The translations under genes and the position numbers were made by a program. A stretch of DNA of 64,000 nt from Rhizobium sp. ZPR4. GTDB taxonomy: Bacteria > Pseudomonadota > Alphaproteobacteria > Rhizobiales > Rhizobiaceae. This document shows, piece after piece, positions 17,161 through 26,548 of the stretch. The DNA lies in the NCBI RefSeq assembly GCF_040215725.1, contig NZ_CP157969.1:186001-250000 (forward strand). Direction: 5' to 3'. The stretch's first letter is position 1; each line of letters starts with the position of its first letter. The notes below the pieces were generated by a model that was not told the DNA's origin, did not search any database, and saw only the letters and a list, made by a program, of their open reading frames with translations.

Positions 17161-18540
17161 ATGTTGGACAAGCGCAACGAACTGAACGCCTGGGACCGGG
17201 ACCATTTCTTCCACCCCTCGACCCATATGGGAATGCATGCGCGCGGCGAAACCCCGACCCGCGTCATCGCCGGCGCCGAAGGCGTCTACATCACCGATAC
17301 CAACGGCAAGAAGAGCCTGGACGCCTTTGCCGGCCTTTACTGCGTCAATGTCGGCTATGGCCGCCAGAAGATCGCCGATGCGATCGCCGAGCAGGCAAAG
17401 AACCTCGCTTATTACCACGCCTATGTCGGCCACGGCACGGAAGCCTCGATCACGCTTTCGAAGATGATCATCGACCGCGCGCCCGAAGGCATGAGCCGCG
17501 TCTATTTCGGCCTTTCCGGTTCCGATGCCAACGAGACCAACATCAAACTCATCTGGTACTACAACAATATTCTCGGCCGTCCGGAGAAGAAGAAGATCAT
17601 CTCGCGCTGGCGCGGCTATCATGGTTCCGGCGTCATGACGGGAAGCCTCACCGGACTGGAACTCTTCCACAAGGCCTTCGACCTGCCCCGCGCGCCCATT
17701 CTTCATACCGAAGCCCCCTACTTCTTCCACCGGGCCGACCGGTCGATGGATGAGGAGCAGTTCGCGCAACATTGCGCCGACAGACTGGAAGAAATGATCC
17801 TCGCCGAAGGTCCGGAGACGGTCGCAGCCTTCATCGGCGAACCCATCCTCGGCACCGGCGGCATCGTTCCGCCGCCGAAGACCTACTGGCAGAAGATCCA
17901 GGCCGTTCTCGACAAATACGACATCCTGCTCATTGCCGACGAGGTCGTCACCGGCTTTGGTCGTTTGGGCACGATGTTCGGCTCCGATCACTACGGCATG
18001 AGGCCGGACCTGATTACCATCGCCAAGGGCCTGACATCGGCCTATACGCCGCTTTCGGGCAGCATCGTCTCCGACAAGATGTGGCAGGTGCTTGTCCAAG
18101 GATCCGACCAGCTTGGTGCCATAGGTCACGGCTGGACCTATTCCGCCCATCCGATCTGCGCGGCTGCCGGCATCGCCAATCTCGAACTGGTCGATGAACT
18201 TGGCATCATCCAAAACGCCAGCGAGACCGGCGCCTATTTCCGCTCCGAACTTGCCAAGGCCATCGGCCACCACAAGCATGTCGGCGAGGTCCGCGGCGAT
18301 GGGTTGATGGCAGCCATCGAATTCGTCGAGGACAAGGACGACCGCAAATTCTTCGACCCCGCGCAGAAGATCGGCCCGCAGGTGGCGGCTGCGCTACTCG
18401 AGCGCGGCGTCATCGGTCGGGCCATGCCGCAAGGAGACATCCTCGGCTTTGCACCGCCGCTCTGCCTGACGCGCGAGGAAGCTGATACCGTCGTCAAGGC
18501 GGCTGCCGGTGCGATCGAAAGCGTGCTTTCGAAGCGTTGA
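17161..18540 (+). CDS. atf: class III aminotransferase (Atf/DoeD-like) of ectoine catabolism
   Basis: A 459-residue PLP-dependent omega-aminotransferase. The PLP lysine is K289 (IAKGLTSAYTPLSG), the PLP-ring aspartate is in LIADEVVTGFGRLG, and the cofactor loop is SGSDANETNIK. In this context it should transaminate L-2,4-diaminobutyrate to aspartate-semialdehyde, feeding the dehydrogenase 30 bases upstream. Related enzymes use putrescine, GABA or taurine with pyruvate, so the substrate rests on gene context. Confidence 0.88.
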   Translation: MLDKRNELNAWDRDHFFHPSTHMGMHARGETPTRVIAGAEGVYITDTNGKKSLDAFAGLYCVNVGYGRQKIADAIAEQAKNLAYYHAYVGHGTEASITLSKMIIDRAPEGMSRVYFGLSGSDANETNIKLIWYYNNILGRPEKKKIISRWRGYHGSGVMTGSLTGLELFHKAFDLPRAPILHTEAPYFFHRADRSMDEEQFAQHCADRLEEMILAEGPETVAAFIGEPILGTGGIVPPPKTYWQKIQAVLDKYDILLIADEVVTGFGRLGTMFGSDHYGMRPDLITIAKGLTSAYTPLSGSIVSDKMWQVLVQGSDQLGAIGHGWTYSAHPICAAAGIANLELVDELGIIQNASETGAYFRSELAKAIGHHKHVGEVRGDGLMAAIEFVEDKDDRKFFDPAQKIGPQVAAALLERGVIGRAMPQGDILGFAPPLCLTREEADTVVKAAAGAIESVLSKR

Positions 18541-18652
18541 TCCAGCCCTTGCCGGGGTAATTCCCTCCGTTCTACGCGATGATGGCGCGGCCCGTTGTTG
18601 ACAATGGGCCGCGCCATCGCATTCGGTCGTCGCCATCCGGTGCCGAATGGTG

Positions 18653-18690
18653 TACATGGATTCCATAATTGTACCGGACCAATCCATGTA
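18653..18690. promoter_or_regulatory. perfect inverted repeat TACATGGATT-N18-AATCCATGTA at enuR
   Basis: Two perfect 10-bp arms with an 18-base spacer. They overlap the candidate start codons of the MocR regulator at 18656 and 18686. The position suggests autoregulation by EnuR. The ATGGAT core is also seen before eutB and asnC. Confidence 0.55.
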
Positions 18691-20116
18691 TCGTCATGAT
18701 TCAAAAGACCAGGACAATGGTGCCTGGAAACCCGTCCTTCAGCACCGGAAGGGCGTGACCAAGCACAAGCTGCTCACCGACAAGATCATCGCCGACATCG
18801 ATGATGGCATCCTGCCGGTTCACGCGCAGATGCCGACGCATCGCGATCTCGCCCATGCTCTGGGAATTTCGGTCCAGACCGTGAGCCTGAGCTACAAGGA
18901 AGCGGAGCGCCGCGGCTATCTACGCGGCGAGGTCGGGCGCGGCACCTTCGTGCGCAGCCGCGTCACCGAACGCGCTGACAGCTTCATGCTCGATCGCGAC
19001 CCGAGCGGCAGCGCCGATCTCTCCATCATCCGGGCCGTCTACACCGAGGCGCATGAGCGATCGGCCCGCGAGCTCATGCAGGCGCTTGCCGAAAGCGACA
19101 ACAGCAGCTTCATGCGGCCCTGCCGGCCGATCGCCGGCCTCGATGCCCATCGGGCCGCAGCGCAGGTCTGGCTCTCAGGTCTGTCGGTGAAGGCCGATCC
19201 CGATCGCATCCTCATCACGAACGGCGCCGCGCACGGCCTCTTCCTTGCCGTCGCCTCGGTCGTTCGACCGGGTGAGGTGGTCCTGACCGAAAACCTGACC
19301 GATCACGGCATCATCGGCCTTGCCAATGTTCTCGGTTTCACCCTGCGCGGCCTTCCGACAGATCATGAAGGCATCCTGCCGGACGCCTTCGAGGCCGCCT
19401 GCGCCATTGGCGACGTCTCGGCGCTGGTCATCGTCTCCTCGCTCGGCAATCCAACCAGCCACGTCATGGGGGCCGAGCGCCGGCGCGCGATCGCCGAGAT
19501 AGCCCGCCGGCACGGCATCTTGGTCATCGAGGACGAGGTCTACAAGCCAATGCTGCGCGATCCCCTTCCCTCCATGGCGGATCTCATCCCCGAGCTCGGC
19601 TTCTTCGTGACCAGCTTCACGAAATCGGTCATGACGGGCTTGCGTATCGGCTATCTCGTCGTCCCGGCGCACTATTCGATCCGCGCGGCCTCGATCCTGC
19701 GTGTTACCGGATGGAGCGCTACCAATGTTGTCGCCGAAATGGCGTCACGCTGGGTGCTGGATGGAACGGCGCAAGCCCTGATTGCCGTCCAGCGAACGGA
19801 AGCGGAAGCTCGGCAGGCGATCGTCTCCGATGTACTGGCGCCGTTCGTCGCGGGCAGCCACCCCCTGTCGCTTTGCGCCTGGCTTTCGGTTCCAGAGCGT
19901 TGGACGGAGGAAGGTCTTGTGCGCGCGCTTGCCCGCAAGGGTGTCGCGGTCACGCCGTCCGATCCGTTCGTTGCAGGCGGGGAGCGGCCGGCCGGCGGCA
20001 TTCGCATATGCCTTGGCGGTCGCCTGTCTCACTCCGCGCTTCGCTCGGCGCTCGAAACCGTTCGCGGCACCTTCGAGCAACTGCCACCCGTCTTCGATGT
20101 GGGTTCGATCGTCTAA
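18686..20116 (+). CDS. enuR: MocR/GntR-family PLP-dependent regulator of ectoine use (EnuR-like)
   Basis: A 476-residue regulator with an N-terminal GntR winged helix ([42 protein letters not shown] region) fused to an aminotransferase-like domain. The PLP lysine is visible ([15 protein letters not shown]313). EnuR proteins sense diaminobutyrate-type ectoine intermediates through this PLP and control ectoine genes (established knowledge). Upstream in-frame ATGs at 18647 and 18656 exist, but the operator-like repeat covers them. It is convergent with the ehu/eut operon and follows atf. Confidence 0.88.
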   Translation: MYRHDSKDQDNGAWKPVLQHRKGVTKHKLLTDKIIADIDDGILPVHAQMPTHRDLAHALGISVQTVSLSYKEAERRGYLRGEVGRGTFVRSRVTERADSFMLDRDPSGSADLSIIRAVYTEAHERSARELMQALAESDNSSFMRPCRPIAGLDAHRAAAQVWLSGLSVKADPDRILITNGAAHGLFLAVASVVRPGEVVLTENLTDHGIIGLANVLGFTLRGLPTDHEGILPDAFEAACAIGDVSALVIVSSLGNPTSHVMGAERRRAIAEIARRHGILVIEDEVYKPMLRDPLPSMADLIPELGFFVTSFTKSVMTGLRIGYLVVPAHYSIRAASILRVTGWSATNVVAEMASRWVLDGTAQALIAVQRTEAEARQAIVSDVLAPFVAGSHPLSLCAWLSVPERWTEEGLVRALARKGVAVTPSDPFVAGGERPAGGIRICLGGRLSHSALRSALETVRGTFEQLPPVFDVGSIV

Positions 20117-20155
20117 AACAGCGGCGGAAACGTTTTGGTTTCACGCCTCGGCGCA

Positions 20156-20920
20156 TCAGAGGATAGAACCCAGAAACTCCTTCGTGCGCTCTTCCTTAGG
20201 CGCACTGAAAATCTCCTCCGGCTTGCCCTGCTCGCAAATGCGGCCCTTGTCGAAGAAGCAGACCCGGTCGGAGACTTCGCGGGCGAAGCGCATTTCATGC
20301 GTGACGAGCAGCATGGTCAGATCGTGTTCGTGGGCAAGATTACGGATGACGCCGAGTACCTCGCCGACCAGCTGCGGATCGAGCGCCGATGTCGGCTCGT
20401 CGAACAGCAGCACGCGCGGACGCATGGCAAGGGCGCGGGCGATCGCCACGCGCTGTTGCTGGCCGCCGGAAAGCTGGCTTGGATAATGATCCTTCTTCTC
20501 CGACAGCCCGACCATGCGCAAGAGATCGACCGCACGGCACTCGGCTTCCGCCCGCCCAAGGCCGAGCACACGGATCGGTGCCTCGACGACGTTGCGCAAC
20601 ACGGTCATGTGCGGAAACAGATTGAAGCTCTGGAAGACCATGCCGACATGGGTGCGGATCTGGCGCAGATGCGCCTCGCTGGCGAGGAACCGGCCCCGGC
20701 CATTATCCTGGTGATAGGACATGCCGGCGAGATGCAGGGTTCCTTCCTGGAATGGCTCGAGCGTCATCAGGATACGCAGGACCGTCGATTTCCCCGACCC
20801 GGAAGGGCCGATCAACGTCACCTTCTCGCCGGGGGCAACATCGAAGCAGAAATTATCGAGCACGGTGAGGTGGCCGTAGCGCTTGGTCACGTCTTGAAAG
20901 CGGATCAGTGGTTGCGTCAT
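20156..20920 (-). CDS. ehuA: ectoine ABC importer ATPase
   Basis: A 254-residue polar amino-acid type ATPase. Walker [10 protein letters not shown], signature LSGGQQQR, Walker [13 protein letters not shown] and the switch LVTHE are intact. It is the last gene of the minus-strand ectoine operon, overlapping ehuD in an ATGA at 20917-20920. The ectoine/hydroxyectoine assignment comes from the adjoining doeA, doeB, eutB and eutC genes, matching the Sinorhizobium ehuABCD-eut arrangement. Confidence 0.88.
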   Translation of the reverse strand: MTQPLIRFQDVTKRYGHLTVLDNFCFDVAPGEKVTLIGPSGSGKSTVLRILMTLEPFQEGTLHLAGMSYHQDNGRGRFLASEAHLRQIRTHVGMVFQSFNLFPHMTVLRNVVEAPIRVLGLGRAEAECRAVDLLRMVGLSEKKDHYPSQLSGGQQQRVAIARALAMRPRVLLFDEPTSALDPQLVGEVLGVIRNLAHEHDLTMLLVTHEMRFAREVSDRVCFFDKGRICEQGKPEEIFSAPKEERTKEFLGSIL

Positions 20921-21609
20921 TTGAGAGCAATTCCGTTTTTCGGCAGCGCCTTTTCGAGCCAGTGAATGGCCGCCGAGCAGACGAGCGTGAGGATGAGGAA
21001 GATCAGGCCAACGAGGGAAAGCGGCACCAGATACTCGAATGTCCGATCCCCGATGAGATTGGCGAGGTTGAGCATGTCGACGACCGTGACGACGGAGAGC
21101 ACCGGTGTCTCCTTGAGCATGGAGACGAGATAGTTACCCATGGCCGGTATGATGCGGGGGATCGCCTGCGGGATGATGATATCCCAATAGGTGCGGCCGT
21201 GGCTTAGATTGAGCGCCGTTGCAGCTTCCCATTGCCCGCGCGGCACCGCATCGAGACCTCCGCGATAGACTTCCGACGTATAGGCCGAATATTGCAGACC
21301 GAGCGCCAGCGCACCCGTCAGGAAGGCCGGCAACGTGATGCCGTAGATCGGCAGGACGTAATAGAGGAAAAAGAGCTGCACGAGCAGCGGCGTATCGCGC
21401 AGGAACTCGATGACGAAGGCTGTCGGCCACGAGATTGCGACAAAGCGGCTGCGCCTGAGCAAGGCGAAGACGAGGCCGAGAACGAGCGCGATCGCGAAAC
21501 CGGCCGCTGCCGCCTCCAGTGTGACGATCAGGCCGATGCCGAGGATCGGCAGGATCGACCATGCGAAGGAGATCGTCGTCGACGTATCCCAGGTGAAGCC
21601 ATACATCAT
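20917..21609 (-). CDS. ehuD: ectoine ABC importer permease
   Basis: A 230-residue permease of the HisMQ amino-acid class. It shows the family helix pattern ([19 protein letters not shown]) and the EAA loop ([26 protein letters not shown], split over the loop). It overlaps ehuC and ehuA by 4 bases each, so the import genes are translationally coupled. It pairs with EhuC as a heterodimer in the inner membrane (inference from family). Confidence 0.85.
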   Translation of the reverse strand: MMYGFTWDTSTTISFAWSILPILGIGLIVTLEAAAAGFAIALVLGLVFALLRRSRFVAISWPTAFVIEFLRDTPLLVQLFFLYYVLPIYGITLPAFLTGALALGLQYSAYTSEVYRGGLDAVPRGQWEAATALNLSHGRTYWDIIIPQAIPRIIPAMGNYLVSMLKETPVLSVVTVVDMLNLANLIGDRTFEYLVPLSLVGLIFLILTLVCSAAIHWLEKALPKNGIALK

Positions 21610-22271
21610 GCCGGCGCCCTCCCCGGGAAGGCGACACCGCGGCCAAGGATCATCTCCAGCCAGCGCATGAAGGCAACCAGAATGAGCGCCATGATGAAAT
21701 ATCCAATCAGCGTCAGCGAATAGATCGTTACGCTGTCGAGCGTGATGTTGCGCAATTGCTGCGCCTGGAAGGTCAGATCGCTGATCGAAATAAGCGACAC
21801 CAAAGCTGTGTCCTTCAGATTCTGGACGGCAAGATTGCCGAAAGCCGGCATCATTTCGACGACGGCCTGCGGCAGGACGATGTGGAAGAGCGTCTGGCCC
21901 TGACCGAAATTCAGGGCTCGCGCCGCCTCATGCTGGGTATCTGGAACCGCCTGCAGCGCGCCGCGCACCACTTCCGCGCCATAGGCACCTATGTTGAGCG
22001 CCAGACCGGCGATGCCTGTCGTGATGGGATCGAAGGAGATCCCGATCAGCGGCAGCGCGTAGTAAAGCCAGAAGAGCTGCACCAGCAGCGAGGTGCCGCG
22101 AAAGATCTCGATATAGACGACCGCGATTGCGGAGAGCAGCCGCCCTCCGGCAAAACGCGCGAGACCGGCTGCGAAGGCCAGTACCGCACCGAGCAGCATC
22201 GAGGCGATGGCGATGATCGCCGTCACTTCAGCCCCCTTCAGCAATGCCGGCAGATAATGTGTCCAACTCAT
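21606..22271 (-). CDS. ehuC: ectoine ABC importer permease
   Basis: A 221-residue HisMQ-class permease, paralogous to EhuD (EIFRGTSLLVQLFWLYYALP and the EAA loop HEAARALNFGQGQTLFHIVLPQ, split). It ends in an ATGA overlap with ehuD. The ribosome-binding site before its ATG is weak. It lies 95 bases downstream of the binding-protein gene, a common gap in such operons because the binding protein is made in excess. Confidence 0.85.
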   Translation of the reverse strand: MSWTHYLPALLKGAEVTAIIAIASMLLGAVLAFAAGLARFAGGRLLSAIAVVYIEIFRGTSLLVQLFWLYYALPLIGISFDPITTGIAGLALNIGAYGAEVVRGALQAVPDTQHEAARALNFGQGQTLFHIVLPQAVVEMMPAFGNLAVQNLKDTALVSLISISDLTFQAQQLRNITLDSVTIYSLTLIGYFIMALILVAFMRWLEMILGRGVAFPGRAPA

Positions 22272-22366
22272 TTTTCAGGTCACCTCCGTTCCATTATGGG
22301 AGGGGCCGAACGACCTGACGACCGACACGGAGACGGCCGCCAGATGGTTCTCGACTGTCGATGGGC

Positions 22367-23224
22367 TCACTTGCCCGCACAAAGGTCTTCGGTGCTCTTC
22401 GTGCGTGCTGCCTCGACGCTCTCGGCGCTCAGACCATAGGACATCAGGATCTTCTTGTAGTCGTCCGTCTTCTTGAAGGCTTCAAGCGCGGTGTTGAACG
22501 CCTTGTAGAGCTCCTTGTCCTCGGGTCGGAAATCGAAACCACCATAGCTTCTGACGGATTTTCCGTTGATGACCGGGTCGGTGAAGGGTTCCGCGTGCTC
22601 GACATTGGTGCTGCCCTGAACGAGCTTGGCGACGGTCAGCTCGGTCGCCGCATAGGCGTCGGCACGGCCGGTCTGGATCGTCGACAGCGCGTCCGCATTC
22701 GCCTGGATCATGACGATCTGGGAATCCGGAATGCCAAGACCGTGGAAGAAATCAAGCTGATCGGCACCCGATACGATCGCGACTTTCAGCGATGGGTCCT
22801 TCTTGATGTCCTCATAGGAATGTAGTTTTTTCGGATTGCCCTTCGGCACCAGCAGCCCCTCGCCATAGCTGGAGTTCGGCGTGGTGAACTGCACCTGCTT
22901 GCAGCGCTCCGGCAGAATATTCTGCTCGGCGGCAACGAAATCGAAGCGCTTGGCCTTCAAGCCGGGGATCAGCGACCCGAACGGCGTCACGGTCCAGTCG
23001 ACTTCCTTGACACCCATCGACTTCAGGACGGCGGCGGCAACATCGGGGCCGATCCCCTTGGCCGCACCACTCTCGTCCATGAAGCTATAGGGAACTTCAT
23101 TGGCGCTGGCGCCACGGATGTAGCCATCCTTCTTGATCTGCTCGAGGCTGGCCGCATGGGCGGATGCGGCAAGGCCCATCGCAAGACCCACGGCGGCGAC
23201 ACTGCGGTAAAAATTCGTTCTCAT
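22367..23224 (-). CDS. ehuB: ectoine/hydroxyectoine-binding periplasmic protein
   Basis: A 285-residue family 3 solute-binding protein with a Sec signal peptide (MRTNFYRSVAAVGLAMGLAA, cleavage after SAHA near residue 24) and a strong ribosome-binding site (AGGAG). The body shows the family pattern (GLKAKRFDFVAAEQNILPERC, then VNGKSVRSYGGFDFRPED-like end). In EhuB of Sinorhizobium this protein binds ectoine and hydroxyectoine with high affinity; the same ligand is inferred from the operon. Confidence 0.88.
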   Translation of the reverse strand: MRTNFYRSVAAVGLAMGLAASAHAASLEQIKKDGYIRGASANEVPYSFMDESGAAKGIGPDVAAAVLKSMGVKEVDWTVTPFGSLIPGLKAKRFDFVAAEQNILPERCKQVQFTTPNSSYGEGLLVPKGNPKKLHSYEDIKKDPSLKVAIVSGADQLDFFHGLGIPDSQIVMIQANADALSTIQTGRADAYAATELTVAKLVQGSTNVEHAEPFTDPVINGKSVRSYGGFDFRPEDKELYKAFNTALEAFKKTDDYKKILMSYGLSAESVEAARTKSTEDLCAGK

Positions 23225-23327
23225 GGTTCACTCCTCTGTGGTTGGATTCCGCTATCGGCCGTCCGGTTTTCCGGATCTTTGCCGTAACGGGGTGGTGATC
23301 CGCGCCGCGCTGTCGCGGCGCGGCAAT

Positions 23328-24347
23328 TCAGGGGCCTTCCGTCAAGGTCGCGACGACGGCCAGACAATCCCCGGTCTTGATCAAACCGGGGAAATGGCGT
23401 GCGGCGAGAACACCATCCAGCGCCGCCCGATACTCAAAGGGCTCGGATCCCGTGCGACCGATCGGATGGATGCGGGCGATGATTTCTCCTCGCATGACCG
23501 CATCACCCAGATCCTTGAGCGGCTCGAAAAGCCCGTCCGCCTCGGCAAAGACGAAGCAATCCGACGACGGCATATCGAGCCATTGCGTCGCCTCGATCTC
23601 CGGTGCACCCGAGGCAATTCCCGCATGCTTCAGGACGTTCAAAACGCCGCGCTTGGCAATGGAAGCCGTGCGCGCCGATATGGTTCCACCGCCCGAAAGC
23701 TCGGTCGTCACAAAGACCTTGCCCATCTCCTCCGCCGTCGTGTCGTACATGCCGACGGCATCGATCTCGATCATCCGCATGGAATAGGGCGCGGAAAACG
23801 CAGTGACCGCATCGAAACAGGCTTTCTCCTGGCCCTTGTCCGGCAAGGCGTGAGCTGCCGCGAAGGGCAGAAAATCAAGCGTTCGGCCACCCGAATGAAA
23901 ATCGAGGACAATATCGGCAAGCGGCAGCAGGTGACGGGTAAAGTAATCGGCGATCTTCTCGGTCACGCTGCCATCGGGCCGCCCTGGAAAACTCCGATTG
24001 AGGTTGCCCTTGTCGATCGGAGACGTGCGCGTCGCCACCTGAAAGGCAGGGTAATTCATCGCGGGTATGATGATGACCCTTCCCTTGATGTCCTCAGGCG
24101 CAAGCGCGCGGGCGAGATCGAACAGGGCAACGGGACCCTCATATTCGTCGCCATGGTTGGCACCGGTCAAAAGCGCCGTCGGCCCCTCGCCATTCCTGAT
24201 GACGCAGATAGGGATCATGATCGACCCCCAGGCGGAATCATCGCGCGACCAGGGCAGTCGCAGATGGCCGTGCTGGATGCCGTCCCGATCGAAGTCGACA
24301 GTCGGCGTGATCGGCGATGGGCGTATGGATAGGCTCATGCTGTTCAT
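23328..24347 (-). CDS. doeB: N-acetyl-diaminobutyrate deacetylase
   Basis: About 339 residues, succinylglutamate desuccinylase/aspartoacylase family (DoeB, also called EutE). Zinc ligands are visible in GANHGDEYEG (His and Glu near residues 65-68) and in VLDFHSGGRTLDF. It hydrolyses N-alpha-acetyl-L-2,4-diaminobutyrate, the product of ectoine hydrolase, to diaminobutyrate and acetate. Start is uncertain: ATG at 24347 was chosen, with TTG at 24356 and ATG at 24338 as alternatives. It directly follows doeA. Confidence 0.88.
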   Translation of the reverse strand: MNSMSLSIRPSPITPTVDFDRDGIQHGHLRLPWSRDDSAWGSIMIPICVIRNGEGPTALLTGANHGDEYEGPVALFDLARALAPEDIKGRVIIIPAMNYPAFQVATRTSPIDKGNLNRSFPGRPDGSVTEKIADYFTRHLLPLADIVLDFHSGGRTLDFLPFAAAHALPDKGQEKACFDAVTAFSAPYSMRMIEIDAVGMYDTTAEEMGKVFVTTELSGGGTISARTASIAKRGVLNVLKHAGIASGAPEIEATQWLDMPSSDCFVFAEADGLFEPLKDLGDAVMRGEIIARIHPIGRTGSEPFEYRAALDGVLAARHFPGLIKTGDCLAVVATLTEGP

Positions 24348-24356
24348 CTCAGGCAA

Positions 24357-25535
24357 TCACTTCACGACCAGACGCCGGGGAACATTGGAGAGGCATTCGA
24401 CGCCAGTCTCGGTGATGACGATGCTCTCGGTGATTTCCATGCCCATATCTTCCAGCCAGAGGCCGGTCATGAAGTGGAAGGTCATGCCGGGCTTGAGTTC
24501 GGTGCGATCGCCGGGGCGCAGGCTCATGGTCCGTTCGCCCCAGTCAGGCGGATAGGAAAGACCGATCGGGTAGCCGGTGCGATTATCCTTGACGATCCCG
24601 TATTTCTTCAGAACCGCGAAAAAGGCGTTGGCGATATCTTCGCAGACATTGCCGGGCTTGGCGGCGGCAAGGCCCGCCTCCATACCCTCGAGCGTCGCCT
24701 TCTCCGCATCGAGAAAGGCCTGCGTCGGCTTGCCGAGGAAGACCGTTCGCGACAGCGGGCAATGATAGCGGCGATAGCAGCCGGCGATCTCGAAGAAGGT
24801 GCCTTCGCCGCTTTTCATCGGCTTGTCGTCCCACGTCAGATGCGGGGCAGAAGCATCGGCACCCGACGGCAGCAGCGGGACGATTGCCGCATAGTCCCCC
24901 CCGAAACCGTCGACGCCGCGAATACCGGCATCATAGATTTCAGCGACCAGATCGGACTTGCGGATTCCCGGCGCAACCTTCTCGACGATCCGCTGGTGCA
25001 TGACCTCGACGATGCGGCCGGCCTTGCGCATATAGTCGAGCTCGGTCTTGCTCTTGACGGCGCGCTGCCAGTTCACGAGCCCTTTCGCATCCTTGAAGCG
25101 GGCATTCGGCAGATGCTTGACGAGCGAGGCGTAGGCTGCCGCGGTGAACCAGTAATTGTCCATTTCGACGGCGATCGAGGCATTGGCCCAGCCGCGTTCC
25201 TCGATGATCTTCGAGAGCAGATCCATCGGATGGCGCTCGTTGGACTGCACATAGTGATCCGGGTAGCCGACGATGTTGTCATGGGCGAGATAGGCCGTGC
25301 GCTTGGCGCCATTGGCATCCTGCCCGCGCCCGTACCAGATCGGTTCGCCGGCGCCTGGCACCAGTACGCATTGATGCACGTAGAAGGACCAGCCGTCATA
25401 GCCGGTGAGCCAATGCATGTTGGACGGATCGGTGACGATGACGAGATCGACACCGGCCTTTTCCATGGCGCGGCGCGTCTTTTCGAGCCGCTCGGCATAT
25501 TCGGCGCGGGTGAAATTGAGGGTCGGTTCGCTCAC
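24357..25535 (-). CDS. doeA: ectoine hydrolase, M24 fold
   Basis: A 392-residue pita-bread (M24/creatinase-like) enzyme, DoeA or EutD. It opens the ectoine ring to N-acetyl-diaminobutyrate. Family landmarks are the N-terminal domain (TDPSNMHWLTGYDGWSFYV) and the C-terminal fold with VPLLPSGADASAPHLTWDD and MTFHFMTGLWLEDMGMEITE. Several classical metal ligands of M24 peptidases are absent, as is typical of ectoine hydrolases. Start is a GTG at 25535, preceded by AGGAG and overlapping the eutC stop (GTGA). Confidence 0.9.
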   Translation of the reverse strand: MSEPTLNFTRAEYAERLEKTRRAMEKAGVDLVIVTDPSNMHWLTGYDGWSFYVHQCVLVPGAGEPIWYGRGQDANGAKRTAYLAHDNIVGYPDHYVQSNERHPMDLLSKIIEERGWANASIAVEMDNYWFTAAAYASLVKHLPNARFKDAKGLVNWQRAVKSKTELDYMRKAGRIVEVMHQRIVEKVAPGIRKSDLVAEIYDAGIRGVDGFGGDYAAIVPLLPSGADASAPHLTWDDKPMKSGEGTFFEIAGCYRRYHCPLSRTVFLGKPTQAFLDAEKATLEGMEAGLAAAKPGNVCEDIANAFFAVLKKYGIVKDNRTGYPIGLSYPPDWGERTMSLRPGDRTELKPGMTFHFMTGLWLEDMGMEITESIVITETGVECLSNVPRRLVVK

Positions 25536-26548
25536 GCTGGGTCTCCTGATGCTTTTGTCGTTTCGATCGCCTGCCCGGCGCCGGCCAAGACGGCACGGCG
25601 ATGGGCAAGCGTGGCAATGGCGGTATCCTGGACGCCCGTCCCGGTCAGATCGCAAAGTGTGATCGCCTCGGGCGACCGGCGACCTGCCGCCTGCCCCGCA
25701 ACGATGGCGCCGAGTTCGGGAAAGTCTGCCGTCTCGCTCACAAGCCCCGCGGCAATCGCATGACGAAGCTCGCCCAGCCGCCGTGTCTGTCTGAGACTGT
25801 CGGCGACGTAAGGCGTTGCTTTCGAAATCGCGGCGGGTTGGATCTCGTTCTTGTGCTCGGCGTCCGATCCCATGGCGGTGATGTGCTGGCCCGGCTGCAG
25901 CCAGGCGGCATCGAGAATCGGTTTTTCCGAGGGCGTCGTGGTGACGATGATATCGGCGCCACGGCAGGCCTCTTCGACATCCGCCACCGCCGAGACGGGA
26001 AAGCCGAGTTCGGCCGTCATTTCACTCGCAAGCTTTTCGGCCTTTGCCAGATCCCGCGCCCAGATCCGCGCAGCCTCGATCGGCCGCACCAGCGTGAGCG
26101 CGCGCAATTGCAGGCGGGCCTGCATGCCCGCCCCGAGAATTGCGGCGATCCGGGCATCCGGCCGGGACAGATGACGTGCGGCGACGGCCCCCGCCGCGGC
26201 GGTGCGTACATCCGTCAGATAACCGTTGTCGAGCAAAAGCGCCTCGACGAGGCCGGTGTGGGCCGACAGGAGCATCATCAGCCCGTTGGTGCTTGGCAGG
26301 CCAAGCGATGGATTATTGAAAAAGCCGGGGCTGACCTTGATCGCGAAGCTATCGAGATCAGGCACATAGGCCGTCTTCACATCGACCTCGCCGCGATGGG
26401 CAGGGATATCGAGCCGCATAATCGGCGGCATTTCCACCGTCTTCGTCGCCAGCGCCGCAAAGGCCTGTTCGATGCAGTCGACGGTATCGTTATCGAGCCG
26501 AACGACCTTGCGAAGATCGGTTTCCGTCAGGATCAGCACGCGCGTCAT
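25532..26548 (-). CDS. eutC: cyclodeaminase-family protein of hydroxyectoine use
   Basis: A 338-residue member of the ornithine cyclodeaminase/mu-crystallin family. It has the Rossmann-fold dinucleotide site (AAILGAGMQARLQLRAL) and the family segment SPGFFNNPSLGLPSTNGLMMLL, split here at the loop. EutA, EutB and EutC together are proposed to convert 5-hydroxyectoine to ectoine. It overlaps eutB and doeA by 4 bases each. Confidence 0.88.
   Translation of the reverse strand: MTRVLILTETDLRKVVRLDNDTVDCIEQAFAALATKTVEMPPIMRLDIPAHRGEVDVKTAYVPDLDSFAIKVSPGFFNNPSLGLPSTNGLMMLLSAHTGLVEALLLDNGYLTDVRTAAAGAVAARHLSRPDARIAAILGAGMQARLQLRALTLVRPIEAARIWARDLAKAEKLASEMTAELGFPVSAVADVEEACRGADIIVTTTPSEKPILDAAWLQPGQHITAMGSDAEHKNEIQPAAISKATPYVADSLRQTRRLGELRHAIAAGLVSETADFPELGAIVAGQAAGRRSPEAITLCDLTGTGVQDTAIATLAHRRAVLAGAGQAIETTKASGDPA

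Noticed and set aside
16924..18279. 451-codon minus-strand frame
   Set aside because: Antisense to the dehydrogenase end and the aminotransferase; low-complexity Gly/Asp/Ala composition typical of a shadow.
24474..25763. 429-codon plus-strand frame
   Set aside because: Antisense to ectoine hydrolase; no recognisable domain.
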